From Chlorocebus sabaeus (Eukaryota; Chordata; Mammalia; Primates; Cercopithecidae), in the NCBI RefSeq assembly GCF_047675955.1, contig NC_132918.1:89643106-89707105 (forward strand): a stretch of 64,000 nucleotides of DNA, written 5' to 3'. The stretch's first letter is position 1; each line of letters begins with the position of its first letter. The notes beneath the pieces were generated by a model. That model worked only from the letters and a program-made list of their open reading frames with translations, did no database searches and was not told the DNA's origin. The position numbers were made by a program, and so were the translations under genes. Below, one piece after another: positions 45,337 through 57,472 of this stretch.

Positions 45337-45436
45337 GTTTTGTTTTTAACTATGTTGCCCAGGTTGGCCTTGAACTCCTGGACTCAATTCTCCTGAGTAG
45401 CCGTGACTACAGGCACGTGCCGCCAAGCCTGGCTTT
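45337..45436 (-). mobile_element. Partial Alu adjoining the previous one
   Basis: A ttgttttgtttttaactatgttgcccagg start and a ggcacgtgccgccaagcctggc end. It is an internally deleted antisense Alu in tandem with the preceding copy. Confidence 0.75.
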
Positions 45437-46304
45437 AAAAAAATCATTTTAAGTGGCTTACAACAATAATAAATAGCTCACAATTCCTGTGAGTCAGGGA
45501 TGCAGGAGTGATTTAACTTGGTGAATTTGACCTGGGGTCTTTCATGAAATTGCAGTCAAGATGTCAGCTTGGGCTGCAGTCACCTGCATGGGGCTGGAGG
45601 ATCTGTTTCCAATGGGCCCCACTCACAAGGCTGGCAAATTAGCACTGGTTGTGGGCAGAGGCTTTAGTTGTTCGTGGGCTGTTGGCAGTGGCTTTAGTTC
45701 CTCACCAAGAGGGAGTCTGTATGGGGCTGCTTCTGCGTCCTCACAACGTGGCAGCCAACGTCCTCCTGAGTGAATGATCCAGGAGAGATCAAGGTAGAAA
45801 CTGCAATGCCTTTTATGACTTCACTTCAGAAGTCACACATCATCATTTCCACAGTATCACAGTGGTTCTACAAGTGAGTCCTGTTCAGCATGGGAGGAAA
45901 GAACATAAGAGGCAAAGATCACTCGGGACCATCTTGGATATTGGCTACCACAGAACCCAACACAAGCAATAAGTCAAAATCATGAAGCTCCTGAAGTCAG
46001 AGGACATGGCTCTGCCATTTGGTAGGTAGGGATCCTGTTAAAGGCTCAGCTTCCTCATCTGGAAATGGAATTGTAGGCCTTGCCTGGTTTGCTGTAATGG
46101 GTTGTGATGAGAACCAAGCTACAAAGAGTGGTACAGATGTTAATTACAATGATTTTTCCTATGCCACCCATGGAAAAAAAAATACAAGATACAGAATGCT
46201 AAATCCCAGTTTTTTTGTTTGTTTGTTTTGTTTTTTTGACTGCTATTCAGCAAAGCATAGGAGACTTTCATGACACCTGGAGAGGCGGCCGTAGTGTCTG
46301 TGTC

Positions 46305-46545
46305 AGAGTATGGGTTCCAGAGCGGGGCTCCCTGGGCTCAGCCTCATCTCTTACCAACAGCAGACCTTGGGCCAGATGCTGAAGCCCTTTGTGCCTCAGT
46401 TTCCTGACCTATTACTGTGGAAATGATGACAGTACCCTCCTCATAGCATTGTGAGAATTAAATTAGCTAATTCAGGTGAAGCATTTAGAAGAGGACCTCC
46501 TGACACTTAATAACTGCTTGATATAAATAATAGCTTCTGCTACAG
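46305..46545 (+). mobile_element. MIR
   Basis: Near full-length sense MIR: gtatgggttccagagcgggg, then gaccttgggcca, then tgcctcagtttcctgacc, then agcattgtgagaattaaa. Confidence 0.85.
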
Positions 46546-47251
46546 AGTGGCCATGAAGTCTGGACATGTAGACATTATATTATCATGCATCATAAGGTAA
46601 TACCAACAAACCATTTATTATATATTCACCTATGTTTCCAGGTATAATAGCCAACCTATATTAGTGCTCTGTTCCTGAATGTCCATGCAGTTTGCTGTGC
46701 TCTTTAGTTGTACCTCTAATCCAGGTAGTTGATCTGATGTAAGATTCTAATCTCCTGTGAGAGAGGAGACGACCTTCATTACATGTGTTAATGCTGGCCC
46801 AGCCTCCAGGCTCCCCCAGATGTGAGGTGCTGTTAACGCTGCTCTCAGGTGCATTGCTCAGCCCCGTGGGGAATTTTATGACACCAGCACACAGGGTGGA
46901 ACAGATGTCCCCGTGCTATTAAGTTATTTTGCAAACTGCAGTGGCCAGCCCCATAATGGCATGAAGATGTGCTTTGCCCCGAAGGGGACAGGGTATTGGA
47001 AAACAGTTGAAAAGGCTTCTGGACAACCTGTGAGGGTGCCTGGGAGAGGAATACTCCAGATAGGGAAGGTCTGGGGCTGCAGAGATGTATCCCATGTTAA
47101 TAAGACACATAACTCTGAGCACGCAAAACTCTTGAGCCTAGAAACTGGTAGTGTTGATGGCATTTAAGTTATGCTATGAAACACTCTTTGAAAATAATTT
47201 ACCAGTTTCTATAAATACCCAGCTCTCTGGTTTGTGTAAAGGCTTTTTGTT
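46546..47251. other. Intergenic, nothing recognised
   Basis: Unique sequence. No supported feature. Confidence 0.45.
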
Positions 47252-47379
47252 TCCCTCCCTCCCTCCCTCCCTCCCTCCCTCCCTTCCTTCCTTCCTTCCT
47301 TCCTTCCTTCCTTCCTTCCTTCCTTCCTTCCTTCCTTCCTTCCTTCCTCTCTCTCTCTCTCCCCCTCCCTCCCTCCCTC

Positions 47380-47421
<42 letters not shown>

Positions 47422-47423
47422 TT
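47252..47423. repeat. ~170-bp polypyrimidine microsatellite
   Basis: Successive blocks of (CCCT)n, (CCTT)n, (CT)n, (CCCT)n, (CT)n and (CTTT)n form one almost pure pyrimidine strand, which runs into the T tail of the following Alu. The minus strand carries (GGGA)n, a G-quadruplex-capable motif. Confidence 0.97.
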
Positions 47424-47707
47424 GAGACAGAGTCTTTCTCTGTCACCCAGGCTGGAGTGCAACGGCTCACTGCGACCTCTGCCTCCTGGGTTCAAGCAAT
47501 TCTCCTGTCTCAGCCTCCCAAGTAACTGAGATTACAGGTGCCTGCCACCATGCCCAGCTAATTTTTTTTTTTTTTTTTGTATTTTTAGTAGAGATAAGAG
47601 TTTCACCATGTTGGCCAGCCTCGTCTTGAACTGCTGACCTCAGGTGATCCACTCGTCTTGGCCTCCCAAAGTGCTGGGATTACAGGTGCGAGCCACCATG
47701 CCCAGCC
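47424..47707 (-). mobile_element. Alu, full length
   Basis: Antisense Alu whose A tail is the likely seed of the adjacent CTTT/CT tract. It has an 18-T linker run near 47,561-47,578. Confidence 0.94.
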
Positions 47708-48321
47708 TGCTTTCTTATTTTCAAGAATTTGACTCACGTCTTTCTGGAGAACCTCTATCACCTAGAATGGCTTTCCCAAAATATGTTCTTAGAACACGAA
47801 TCCCATGGAATGTTACTAGGCATGGCATTAAAAAAGGTTTCCGTGATCAAATGAGCTTGGGAAACACTGGATCAAATATTGTTGAAGATGTTTCTTTTTA
47901 AAAGAAATTATCAGAGCCTTTCATATGCTAATGTCTCATGAATCTCTATGAGTGATAAAATCTATAGTTTCCCCCACATTTATTTAACTACAAACCCTGT
48001 TTTTGGAAGACTATAGTTCAGAATAAGTATTCAGTGGAATCTAGATATAGGAAAGTGTAGACCCAATAACTGGAAACCTGTTGTTTAGTCCGCCGAGTCC
48101 GCCTGGCACATCCACTTTTTCCGATAGCACCGTCCCCTCTTCCAAGAACTACTCCCAGCTCCGTTCCTGTGGTCTCCCAGGAAACTGGTGTTTTCTTCTG
48201 TGTGCCATCCCTTGGCCAAAGTGATCCACCTCCCAGCCACTAAGTTCCTTCCCTGGAAATTTTGAATTTGGGACTAATAATTCTTTTTCTGGTGGTTGAG
48301 GCTGTAAGATACAAAACCTAG
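47708..48321. other. Intergenic, nothing recognised
   Basis: Unique sequence. No supported feature. Confidence 0.45.
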
Positions 48322-48577
48322 GCTGGGCGCGGTGCTCACGCCTGTAATCCCAGCACTTTGGGAGGCCGATGCAGGCAGATCACATGAGGTCAGGAGTTCG
48401 AGACCAGCCTGGCCAACATGGTGAAACCCCATCTCTGCCAAAAATACAAAAATTAGCCAGGTGTGGTGATATGAGCCTGTGAGGCAGAAGAATCATTTGA
48501 ACATGGGAGGTGGAGGGTGCAGTGAGCCAAGACTGCACCACTGCACTCCAGCCTGGGTGACAGAGCGAGACTCTGTA
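48322..48577 (+). mobile_element. Tail-less Alu with internal deletion
   Basis: Sense Alu lacking ~25 bp in the right arm (after gtgatatgagcctgtg). It stops at gcgagactctgta with no A tail. Confidence 0.88.
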
Positions 48578-48640
48578 GGCCACTGGGACAGTAGAAGATG
48601 TATTATTTAAATTGCCTTAGGTTGAAAGCAACAACAACAG

Positions 48641-48677
<37 letters not shown>
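48641..48677 (+). repeat. 37-A homopolymer
   Basis: 37 consecutive A bases, 63 bp downstream of the tail-less Alu, following acaacaacag. There is no body of a recognised element directly attached. Confidence 0.98.
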
Positions 48678-48679
<2 letters not shown>

Positions 48680-49341
48680 CTCTGGCCGATTTAAGCAAAA
48701 CAAAAAGAAATTTGCCGGAAGGATACTGTGTCTACTGTTGGGCAGGTTGTGCACTGCACAATTCAGGTGGTGGGAGAACTGTTCACTCTTTCATCTATGT
48801 AGAATTGCATCTCCTAAAGTTGTGCAGTGCACTGCCTATAACACCACATGCAGTAGTCCTGCAGCAGCGTCTCACAGAAGTGTTTCTCAAACTATCTGTG
48901 CTGAAGGACCAGGTTTTTAGTGTCAATGTTATTATTCAAATCCGTTGTAGATCAAGACTTTGGTAAATCAAATACGAATTACTTGAAAAACAAAATTTCA
49001 CTTGATGTCCCAGCAATTATTCTAAAAGTGACTAAGCACTCAGTTTCTGAACTGACCTCACTACAAACTAGTAACTCATCATTCGGGAAAGGGCGCTGGT
49101 CCACAGACCACACTTGGAGAAGCAATCATAGATTGTCCAAACTCCACAAAGGTGTGGAGGGAATCAGGTGCCTAGAACAACTAGAATGAGGCCATCAAAT
49201 ACCTCTGGATTCTCCGTTTCCCATATGTTTTGCTGTCTGCCTCTTGTACTCTTAAACCTCATGGCAGAATGGCTTTCTCTGGGCTGTAGAAAACATGACC
49301 AACAGCTCTTTAGGGTTTGTGTCTTTTTTGTTTGTTTTTGA
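48678..49341. other. Intergenic, possible old repeat
   Basis: gatttaagcaaaacaaaaagaaatttgccggaaggatac resembles a medium-reiteration repeat that I cannot name. The rest is unique. Confidence 0.35.
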
Positions 49342-49553
49342 GACAGGTTCTAGCAATTCTCCTGCCTCAGCCTCCCGAATAGCTGGGACTACAGATGCAC
49401 ACTGCCATCCCCAGCCAATTTTCTTTGTATTTTAGTAGTGATGGGTTTCACCATGTTGTCCAGGCTGGTCTGGAACTCCTGGGCTCAGGCAATCCACCCA
49501 CCTCAGCCTCCCAAAGGGCTAGGATTATAGGTGTGAGCCACGGCGCCCAGCCC
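49342..49553 (-). mobile_element. Alu with internal deletion
   Basis: Antisense Alu that jumps from ttgagacaggttc directly to tagcaattctcctgcc, so about 80 bp of the right arm are missing. Confidence 0.88.
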
Positions 49554-50027
49554 AGTGGCCTATTTAGACTGTCTTCACTATCAGGGACCCGGATTTAGAG
49601 TCTGACTTTCCCACGGTATGATTCATCCGTTTTGCTGTCTTGTTAGTTCTCGTGGAAGGAAGCAACTTAATACCCACGGCTTGGGAGGATGCCAGACATT
49701 CTTCTCCACCAAACGTGACATTCTGTGGCTGGGCACGCTGGCTATATAAAGCTTCCCTTTCCACATCTGAGGCCCAGTGTAGAGACATCACATTTGGCTG
49801 ACAGGTAGAGGGAGACAGGGAAGGCATATTCTGTACACTTTGTCGATGGGCCTGTAACATGGTCCTCTTTCTAGAACACATGTTTAGTAATAGTATCAAA
49901 AGCTTTAAAAATGTCTTTTGCCCTTCTGATAATGACACTTCCAGAATCCTCTCTCTGGGACCTGGCAGGCCATCAGAGATTTACGCCCAGATATACTCGC
50001 TGCAGTTTAACTGTAAAAATAAAAATT
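49554..50027. other. Intergenic, nothing recognised
   Basis: Unique sequence. The 124-codon minus frame (49564-49938) has no recognisable features. Confidence 0.45.
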
Positions 50028-50262
50028 AGACCAGCCTGGGCAACATCGCAAAACTCCATGTTTACAAGGAATACAAAAATCAGCCAGGTGTGGTGGTGTG
50101 CACCTGTAGTCCCAGCTACTGGGGAGGCTGAGGTGGGAGGATCACCTGAGCCCAGGGAGGCCAAGGCTGCAGTGAGAGGAGATCGTGCCACTGCACCCCA
50201 GCCTGGGTGACAGAAAGAGACCCTGTCTCAAAAATAAATAAATAAATAAAATAAAAATTAGG
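50028..50262 (+). mobile_element. 5'-truncated AluJ-like
   Basis: Begins agaccagcctgggcaacatcgc and ends in (AAAT)n, inserted in old L1 sequence. Confidence 0.88.
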
Positions 50263-50935
50263 AATGACCTGAATGTCCAATATATAGAAATAAGTAGATA
50301 ATAGAAAACTAAGTGAAAGAGTGATCCCAGTTTATTAAAATTATGTTTATAGTATTTTTAGTAGTATGGAAAAATATATACATATTAGGGTAAAATATCA
50401 GGATACAGTAGATTACATATTTAAGGAAAAAACACTAAGAAAAAAGACTGGCAAGAAATAGCCTAAAATGTTAATAGTGAATGTCTCTGAGTAGTGCTGT
50501 CTAAGATGATTAACATAATTTTCAAAATATTTGTATAAACTTTCTATTTTTCTTTTTTTTTTTTTTTGAGACAGAGTCTCACTCTGTTGCCCAGGCTGGA
50601 GTGCAGTGGTGCGATCACGGCTCACTGCAACCTCTGCCTCCTGGTTCAAGCAATTATCCTGCCTCAGCCTCCAGAGTAACTGGGATTACAGGCACTCGCT
50701 GCCCTGCCTGGCTAATTTTTGTGTTTTTAGTAGAGACAGGGTTTCACCATGTTGGTCAGGCTGGTCTCGAACTCCTGACCTCAAGCAATCAGTCTGCCTC
50801 AGCCTCCCAAAGCGGTGGGATTACAGGCGTGAGCCACTGTGTCCGGCCCTAAAATTTGTATAAGGAGAACATATTACTTTGAAAATCAGGGAAAATGACG
50901 TTAAGTATTTTAAAAAGGGGAAAAAAGATAGGGCA
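50263..50935 (+). mobile_element. Old L1M 3' end, split by an Alu
   Basis: Sense L1M-type 3' region: gaatgtccaatatatagaaa, gaaagagtgatcccagttt, gttaatagtgaatgtctctgagtag, and after the Alu ttgtataaggagaacatattac. Decayed. Confidence 0.65.
50553..50848 (-). mobile_element. Alu, full length
   Basis: Antisense Alu with a T15 tail, inserted into the L1M fragment. The host phrase ttgtataa occurs on both sides. Confidence 0.94.
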
Positions 50936-51289
50936 GTTGCCTATTTTAGATTGGGCCCCAAAACGAAGCTGGTGGGTCACCTGGGGATTACACCTAGTCT
51001 TCGGCTCAGCAGTTTGATTTCCTTGGCTCCTTGAGCAGATCTGGGCCAGGGTCCCTGGCTCATGCTCGCAAGCAGACACAGAGCCCAACTCAGAGTGGGC
51101 CCCCGTGCATGGGTTGAGTGCCTGTGATTATCAACTCCCATTTCAACAGGTCACATTGTGGTTTTTTTTTTTCCTCAAAAAAATTGATTTTTAACATGCC
51201 CAAGGCAAAACCTCTGAAGTGAGTAGCATTTTCTGATTCCATCCTAGATCTGGGAAGATCCCTGTGATAGCAAAGAATGGGCAAAGAGA

Positions 51290-52005
51290 CTGAAAAGAAA
51301 ATGGGTCATAAGGCTGAGGCTAGGCATTCCCCACAACCCAGAAATTCCACTCCTAGATATGTCACCTGGGAAAACCCACACATAGGTATGAATATTCATT
51401 ATGGCGTTTTTTTTGTAACAGTGAAAAATTGGAAACGACACCAAAATAAATGAACTCCCATTAGCATGGATGAATCCCACATCAAAAGTATTAAGCAAAA
51501 AAACAGCAAACAACAGTTTGATTCCATTAATATTAATATTTATTTGCTGTTATATTTCATGTTATCTATTTGTTATATAAAATATGTTATAATTTATTAA
51601 TATATTAGTTTATATTATATTAGTTTATAATTTATTATATTAGTTGATACTATATGAATATTACAATGATTCTATTAAGTTAAACATGTGCTCAAATACT
51701 ATTGATTATTTATGGATGTCCACATATGTGGTAAAAGTAAAAAGTCATGTGTGAGAATACTAAACGTGGAATTCCCGAGAGCAGTTGCCTCCTCGGGGCA
51801 CACAGGGAGGGAAATGAAATGAGGGAGCGGTCCATGGAGACTTCAGTGGCATCTGTGAGGCTTGTATCTTTAAAAAAATATCTGAAGCAAATATGGAAAA
51901 GAATGTTAAGACTTGACAAAGTCTGGTGGTGGATACATGTAATTCTCTAGACTCTGCGTTCTTCGAATATTCCATAATAAAAAATAAATAAAGTTAAAAA
52001 ATAGA
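51290..52005 (+). mobile_element. Old L1M 3' end
   Basis: cccagaaattccactcctagatatg, gtaacagtgaaaaattggaaacgac and the terminal tctggtggtggatacatgtaattctc...ttccataataaaaaataaataaa follow the L1M 3' template. The middle (51,530-51,700) is very AT-rich. Confidence 0.7.
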
Positions 52006-52610
52006 AAGTAGGGCACCAAGTCAGAAAGTGCATGCGACAGGTGGAGAAGACGCAGGGGAGGAGTGGGCTGGTGGGCCCTCCTGGTGTGAGTCTGGACGTG
52101 GTGACACAGGGCGTGGAGGAGACCTGGGCACCAGAGCTGACCTGTGGGGTGCGCGTGCCCAGCCCTGCTAACCACAACATGTGCTGCCTCTTTCCCTTCC
52201 TTTTCTGGCTGTACTTCTCAGACCTGCGGGCTGCTGGGAATTGAAAGTCTCAGCAGCAAGGCTTTGGTGCTGGACCACGTTGTTCCAAGGTGTGCTGCCT
52301 GCCCTAAGTACCTCCTGGGTTGGCTCCAGCCTTTGTGCTCCAGGGCTGATGGAAGAACATCACAAGTTCTTGCTCACCTCCCATGAAGGGATGGAGGAAG
52401 CTTTGGGGCCTGGATATCCTGATTTTATTTTACCTTCCTCAGGTTTTACTAAGTGCTCAGAGAGTTCATGGAAGTCTCCACTGTCCTGGTCATATGCACT
52501 TAGTAATCTGCCTGTCTTGTCCTTTTTATTCTTAATAAAAATGTGGCCAGTTCAGGTCTATGTCAATATTCCAAGAAAATCCAGACTGAGCCTCCTCACC
52601 AGTGCTCCTG
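52006..52610. other. Intergenic, nothing recognised
   Basis: GC-moderate unique sequence. Open frames of 70-144 codons overlap in several frames without protein signatures. Confidence 0.4.
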
Positions 52611-52614
52611 TCTA

Positions 52615-52750
52615 GTCCTGGAGCCAGGGGACCTGCTCTGGAATCTTAGCTCATGCAGCAAGTACCCGGATGACTTTAGGCAAATCATGTCACCTCTCTA
52701 GATCTCCCTCTCTTCCTCTGGTAAATGGGGCATCCATACCTGCCTCACCG
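52615..52750 (+). mobile_element. MIR
   Basis: Sense MIR: gacctgctctggaatcttagctc, actttaggcaaatcatgtcacctctctag, ggtaaatggggcatccatacctgcctc. Confidence 0.82.
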
Positions 52751-53051
52751 GGTCGGTATGATGTCATGGTTGCATAATGTATCATTTGTCATGGTTCCAA
52801 GCGCACTGTCTGCCTGAGAACTGGCAGACTGAGTTTGCCTAGCACAGACATAAAGCACTGATTTACCTTTTCCTAGGGTCAAATTTGGCACTCAGTGTTG
52901 CAGGCCTTTCAGATTCTGGTTGTTTCTTTCTTCTCACCAAGCTACCTTCCCTCCTCCTTCCTTCACTCCCAGCCCTTCTTTCCAGGTTACCTCTCTCAGA
53001 TTCCTGCAGAAAAGCCTGAATACCAGCCTCCAGCTCTGGATAAGATTCTCC

Positions 53052-53205
53052 AAGAGTGGTTCTCAACCTTGCAGAATCTCAGAATCTCCTAGGAGCTTAA
53101 AACACCACTACCACCACCACCACCACCTCTTCTCCAAGCCGCAGAGTCAGGAAATGTGATTCATTCAATCTGCCTGGGGTGGTCTAGGCATAGTATTTTC
53201 TTTAC
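53052..53205 (+). mobile_element. MER5A-like hAT relic with (CAC)n
   Basis: agtggttctcaaccttgcagaatc, ctcctaggagcttaaaa, then an internal (CAC)6, then gattcattcaatctgcctggggtgg. The triplet repeat has expanded inside the element. Confidence 0.65.
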
Positions 53206-53379
53206 CTTCTATTGCATTAGGTGAGCCTACTGTCTATACTAAGACTCTGATCTGTAAACAGCACAGTTTCCTCTTGGGCTCCTCCCTCTTGGGGAGCTTC
53301 CCCCCACCATCCTAACAATGGGAAGGAGCTATCATACCTTCTTTGTTTCCGTTTCTCAAATGCTTTCCCAAGCCACCAC

Positions 53380-53505
53380 CTGGTGAGGTGGCTCACGCCT
53401 GTAATCCCAGCACTTTGAGAGCTCAGACAGGAGGATTGCTTAAGGCCAGGAGTTCAAGACCAGCCTGGCTAACATAATGAGACCTGTCCCTATTAAAAAA
53501 TAAGA
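53380..53505 (+). mobile_element. Alu left monomer
   Basis: Sense single arm from gtggctcacgcctgtaatccc to tattaaaaaataagag. A free left monomer or truncated Alu. Confidence 0.8.
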
Positions 53506-55495
53506 GAAAATGTTTAAAAAGAAAACATTTAATAATTTGCACATTCTTCATAAAGTTCTTCCCTAATTTTACCTTGTATAACTTGTGTGGTAGGCAGAAC
53601 AGAAATAACCTCCAGACTGTCTCAAAGGGTGAACTGGCTTTTCCTCCCAGGGCCGATGTGTCTTTCTGATCTGCTTTCCCTGGGGCGTAGCTGCCCTCCT
53701 GTCTATAGAGCTCACTCTTACCACAGATCTGAAATAAACAGCCCAAATTAAACCCAGCTACATAAAGCCATCATCTTAGACTGTGAAGAATTTGTATTTA
53801 AGGGATATTTCCATTTATTTTGGGCTTGTGTCTCCTAAGACATTGATGCTGAGTGTGGCTAAAGATTTTGAGTGGCCCCTGGCCTGTGGCCCTTGCAGGC
53901 ACTGTAGGCTTGAGGGTCCTTCTGGAATCTTCCACCTTAGCTATGTCCTCCTCTTTGCCCCAGCTGTACATGACGTAGCAATCCTCTGAGGCTCAGACTC
54001 TCTTGGGCTGCTTCTCCCTATTCCAGGTACAGGCTCCAGGCTAATGGAGGATCTGGGGCCTAGACAGTGGAAGAGACTTACCCCAAGTCATACAACTGTG
54101 GTCACAGCAATTGAAAATGGTGTGGTGGGAAGGGCAGTGCTTGGAATTCTTGGCTTTGGTTCACACTGGTCTAGAGGCTTAGGTTAGGAGGTTGGGTCTG
54201 GAGCCGCACTTATTTCAACAGCATTTAGCTTTCAATGAGCAGCATGGCTAAAGTCTCACTTCTAGTTAAATAAGGTGGTGACACCCTGGAAGTTTCCACA
54301 AGCCTCTGGCTAAGAACTGGTCATAAAAGGTAAAGCAGAGGCTCATTTCCAGTTGAATACTCATCCCAGGATGGGAGTAGAGGCATCTTAGACAGAGAGG
54401 GGAAACAGAAGTACGAAGGAAGTTTGGCTGAAATTTGGGGAAGATACTGACAAATTGAGTATAACTGACCACATATATTTTGATATTTGGTTAGACTTTT
54501 GCTAGGTTGGTACAATTTCATTCTTTGCTTCCCTACTCCTGCGAAACAACTTTTTATATAGCGTGTTCTGATGTCTTACACCATGTGAGCTTCAGAACCC
54601 CATAGCTGAGGTGATCACTGCTGTTCTAAGGATAAGGGAGCTGAGGGTCAGAGAGGGGCTGGCTTCTGCTCAGGGTTATGACCGCATTGTCAGAGAAGCT
54701 GGGACTGGCTGTGGCTCTCTCCTCTCTAGCATCCTGCCTCCAGTTGTTCAGCTTTGGACCCTCTAGGTTTTCGCTTCAGGGTGGCACATCGATGTGGTGA
54801 GTTTCAGAGCAAGGATTTACAAAAGGGGATACTGTTATACTGGACCCCTGTTAACATCAACAGGGACAGCACCAGGCTTGACAAGTCAAAAAAGAGACCC
54901 AGCACCAGCGAATGAGACATTACCAGGGGGAATTACACACAGGGGTGGTGCAGTGGCGGCAGGCTGAACAGAACGGCCACTGCCTCCAGGAAGCAGGCAG
55001 TTTACGCAACATTTTCACCTCATATGCTCCCCCTACTGACCTCCACCTGGCAACCTCCACTTAACCCAAAACAAAGAGCTTCGGTCCCCTGTGTGGTCCA
55101 CATTCCACTGGACGGCCGGGGGCTCAGACGTTCCTCATAGGTAAGGAATGACTCTCTGGGTTGGCCACACTCAGAACTCTGAATATATATTTAAGTGTGT
55201 CTGCCATACAGAGCCATTCTCTGTGTATGCTTAAGAAGTTATTGCTGTCAGGCATGTCTACCATGCAAAGGTGTGTCTACCATCCAAGGGGCTTGGAAGG
55301 GGGTCTTGGGAAGAAAAATATGATTCAATATAGTGCCTGCAGAAATGGCAAATATGTGACTGCAGTAAAACCACCCAGGGCAGATAATCAGTAATCTATC
55401 AGGACATTCCTTCCCATTAAGCCTGAACATGGCTTCTGAAGAGTCTGATCCAGGCAACCATGAACATTCAGCAGAGTTGGAACTCCTGTTAATGA
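53506..55495. other. Intergenic, nothing certain
   Basis: Two short MIR-like patches (about 54,060-54,110 and 54,600-54,665) are the only hints of repeats. No gene. Confidence 0.45.
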
Positions 55496-55497
55496 GG

Positions 55498-55690
55498 CCT
55501 AGCCTTACCAAATGCCTACTATGTGCCAGGCACTTGCGACTTTCACTATCGCAATACTTCTGTGTAACTCTAAGCGGCAGGCACTGTTAACCTCATTTTA
55601 CAGATGAGCAAACAGCTTAGAGAAGTTACTATCTTGTCTCTCCGGAATGAATCTAAGATTTGAACCTAGGCAGTCCAACTCCAGAGGGAC
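55498..55690 (-). mobile_element. MIR/L2-type relic
   Basis: Antisense MIR: tgcctactatgtgccaggcac, cctcattttacagatgagcaaacagc and tttgaacctaggcagtccaactccagag. Well preserved. Confidence 0.85.
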
Positions 55691-56299
55691 ATCTTTGTTT
55701 TCAGCTCCTCGTTGCCTTCCATGCCTGATCTGCTACTGCTGCCTGCTGCGTTTCTAGGCGCAGAGTCAGTGTAACTTGAGGGTGAGAATGAGTTCACATC
55801 TCCTGGCTGCTCCTCTAGCTCCCCTAATGGTACACAGCCAATAGTTACAGGCCTCATTTCACAGAAGGAAGCACGGATGGGCTGTGACATCTCCAAGGAA
55901 ACAGCTTAAATGACAGGAAAAAATGGAAATGGGAATAGTGAATTTCCCAACCCAAACCTCTAGGTCAGCCCAGGGACCCCAGGGACTCGGGAAGTTTAAA
56001 AAAATGCCTCTTCTTATTCCTCAAAGCCTAGCATGGCTTAATTTTGCAAATACACCTAGGGCCTGGGTCTGAAGAGTAACACAAGCAATAGACCTGCCTA
56101 AAACCTGTCTCGGATTTTGTACAAGAAAGTTGTGAAGAAGTGAGAGTGACTGGTGTTAAATGATCATCTCGTAGGAATTCCTACAGAATTGGACCATCAG
56201 CCTGGGCTCCTTTTTGTGCTTCCTGGGACCATCTAAATTAATAGTTACAAATGTTAAGTTACAATGCTAAATTGGAAAAATAAAAGAAGGAATTTTCAG

Positions 56300-56302
<3 letters not shown>
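55691..56302. other. Intergenic, nothing recognised
   Basis: Unique sequence. No supported feature. Confidence 0.45.

Positions 56303-56330
<28 letters not shown>
56303..56330. repeat. (TG)14 microsatellite
   Basis: An uninterrupted TG tract of 28 bp. Confidence 0.97.
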
Positions 56331-56375
56331 ATAATCTATCAAGCTTCTTTAGGAGAAAAATATTAGTTGATTACA

Positions 56376-56673
56376 TTTATTTATTTATTTAGAGATGGAG
56401 TCTTGCTCTATCTCCCAGGCTGGAGTGCAGTGGTGCAATCTCAGCTCACTGCAACCTCTGCCTCCCGGGTTCCAGTGATTCTCCTGCCTCAGCCTTCCGA
56501 GTAGCTGGGACCACAGGTGCGCACTACCATCCCCAGCTGATTTTCGTAGTTGTAGTAGAGACAATGTTTCACCATGTTGTCTAGTCTAGTCTTGAACCCC
56601 TGGCCTCAAGTGGATCCGCCTGCCTTGGCCTCTCAAAGTGCTGGGATTACAGGTGTGAGCCACCCTGTCTGGC
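56376..56673 (-). mobile_element. Alu, full length
   Basis: Antisense Alu with a (TTTA)n tail. The duplicate tgattaca lies on both sides (56368-56375 and 56674-56681). Confidence 0.94.
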
Positions 56674-57004
56674 TGATTACACTTTAAATACTATGTTTGC
56701 TGTTTCTAAACAGGCATAAAATGAGCTTAATGTTAAAAATGTGGAATAAAGTCTGAAAAAAACACAACAACCCCACAAGCATAGGGTCTTTTTCATCTCT
56801 CTTGGTCTTAAAAACATTAAAAAAGACAACCTAATTAGCTATGTCATTTTCTTTTGACTATGGGCAGGTGGCTTTCTTTCTGGTATTCTAGACAAGGATT
56901 ACGTATCTAAATAGATTAGCAGATAGACAGGTATAAATGTCTCCATTATCTGCCTCCCAGGGATGGAGGTTAAGAATCCCTGCAGGTGGTTTATGAGGTG
57001 TACT

Positions 57005-57472
57005 GGGTTGAATATATCCCCACAAGATCCATATCCTCCTGGAAGCTGTGAATGTGACCTTCCTTGGAAATAGGGCCTTTACATATGCAATCAAGTGAAG
57101 ATGAGGTGATATAGGATTAGGGTAGACCCTAAATGCAAAGCTTGGTGTCCTCATAAGGAGAGAGAGACACAGAGACACAGGGAAAAAGGCCATGTGACAA
57201 CACAGGCAGAGACTGGAGTGATGCAGCTGAAAGCCCAGGAGAGACAAGGAGCCCAGGAGAGACAAGGATCCATGGCCACCACCAGAAGCTGGGAAGAGCC
57301 AGGGAAAGGATTCTCCCCTAGAGCCTTCAGAGGTGGCATGGCCCTGCCGACACCTTGATTTTGGACTTCCAGCCTCCAGAACCGAATAGATTTCGGAAAT
57401 GAACAGATTTCTGTTGTTTTCAGGCACCAAGTTTGTGGTACTTTGTTATAGCAGCCCTAGAAACTAACACAT
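57005..57472 (+). mobile_element. MLT1-like MaLR LTR
   Basis: Sense LTR: tgggttgaatatatccccac, aatgtgaccttccttggaaatagggcc, gtgtcctcataaggagagagag, gacttccagcctccagaac and the terminal tatagcagccctagaaactaaca. It holds a local tandem repeat of aggagagacaaggagccc near 57,236-57,270. Confidence 0.75.

Larger units (their letters stand above)
44962..45960 (+). mobile_element. Unnamed old repeat split by Alus
   Basis: A medium-reiteration element begins ttgtattagttacccacagctac, is interrupted at ~45,038-45,436, and resumes tttaagtggcttacaacaat. It continues through the gtgagtcagggatgcaggagtg and gccatcttggatattggctaccaca-like terminus. I know this consensus as widespread but cannot name it reliably. 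Confidence 0.6.

Noticed and set aside
47174..47525. Low-complexity frames across the CT tract (Pro/Ser/Leu or Arg/Lys/Glu/Gly repeats)
   Set aside because: They are pure microsatellite translations.
56888..57430. 180-codon minus-strand frame
   Set aside because: It runs antisense through an MLT1-like LTR and shows no protein family resemblance.
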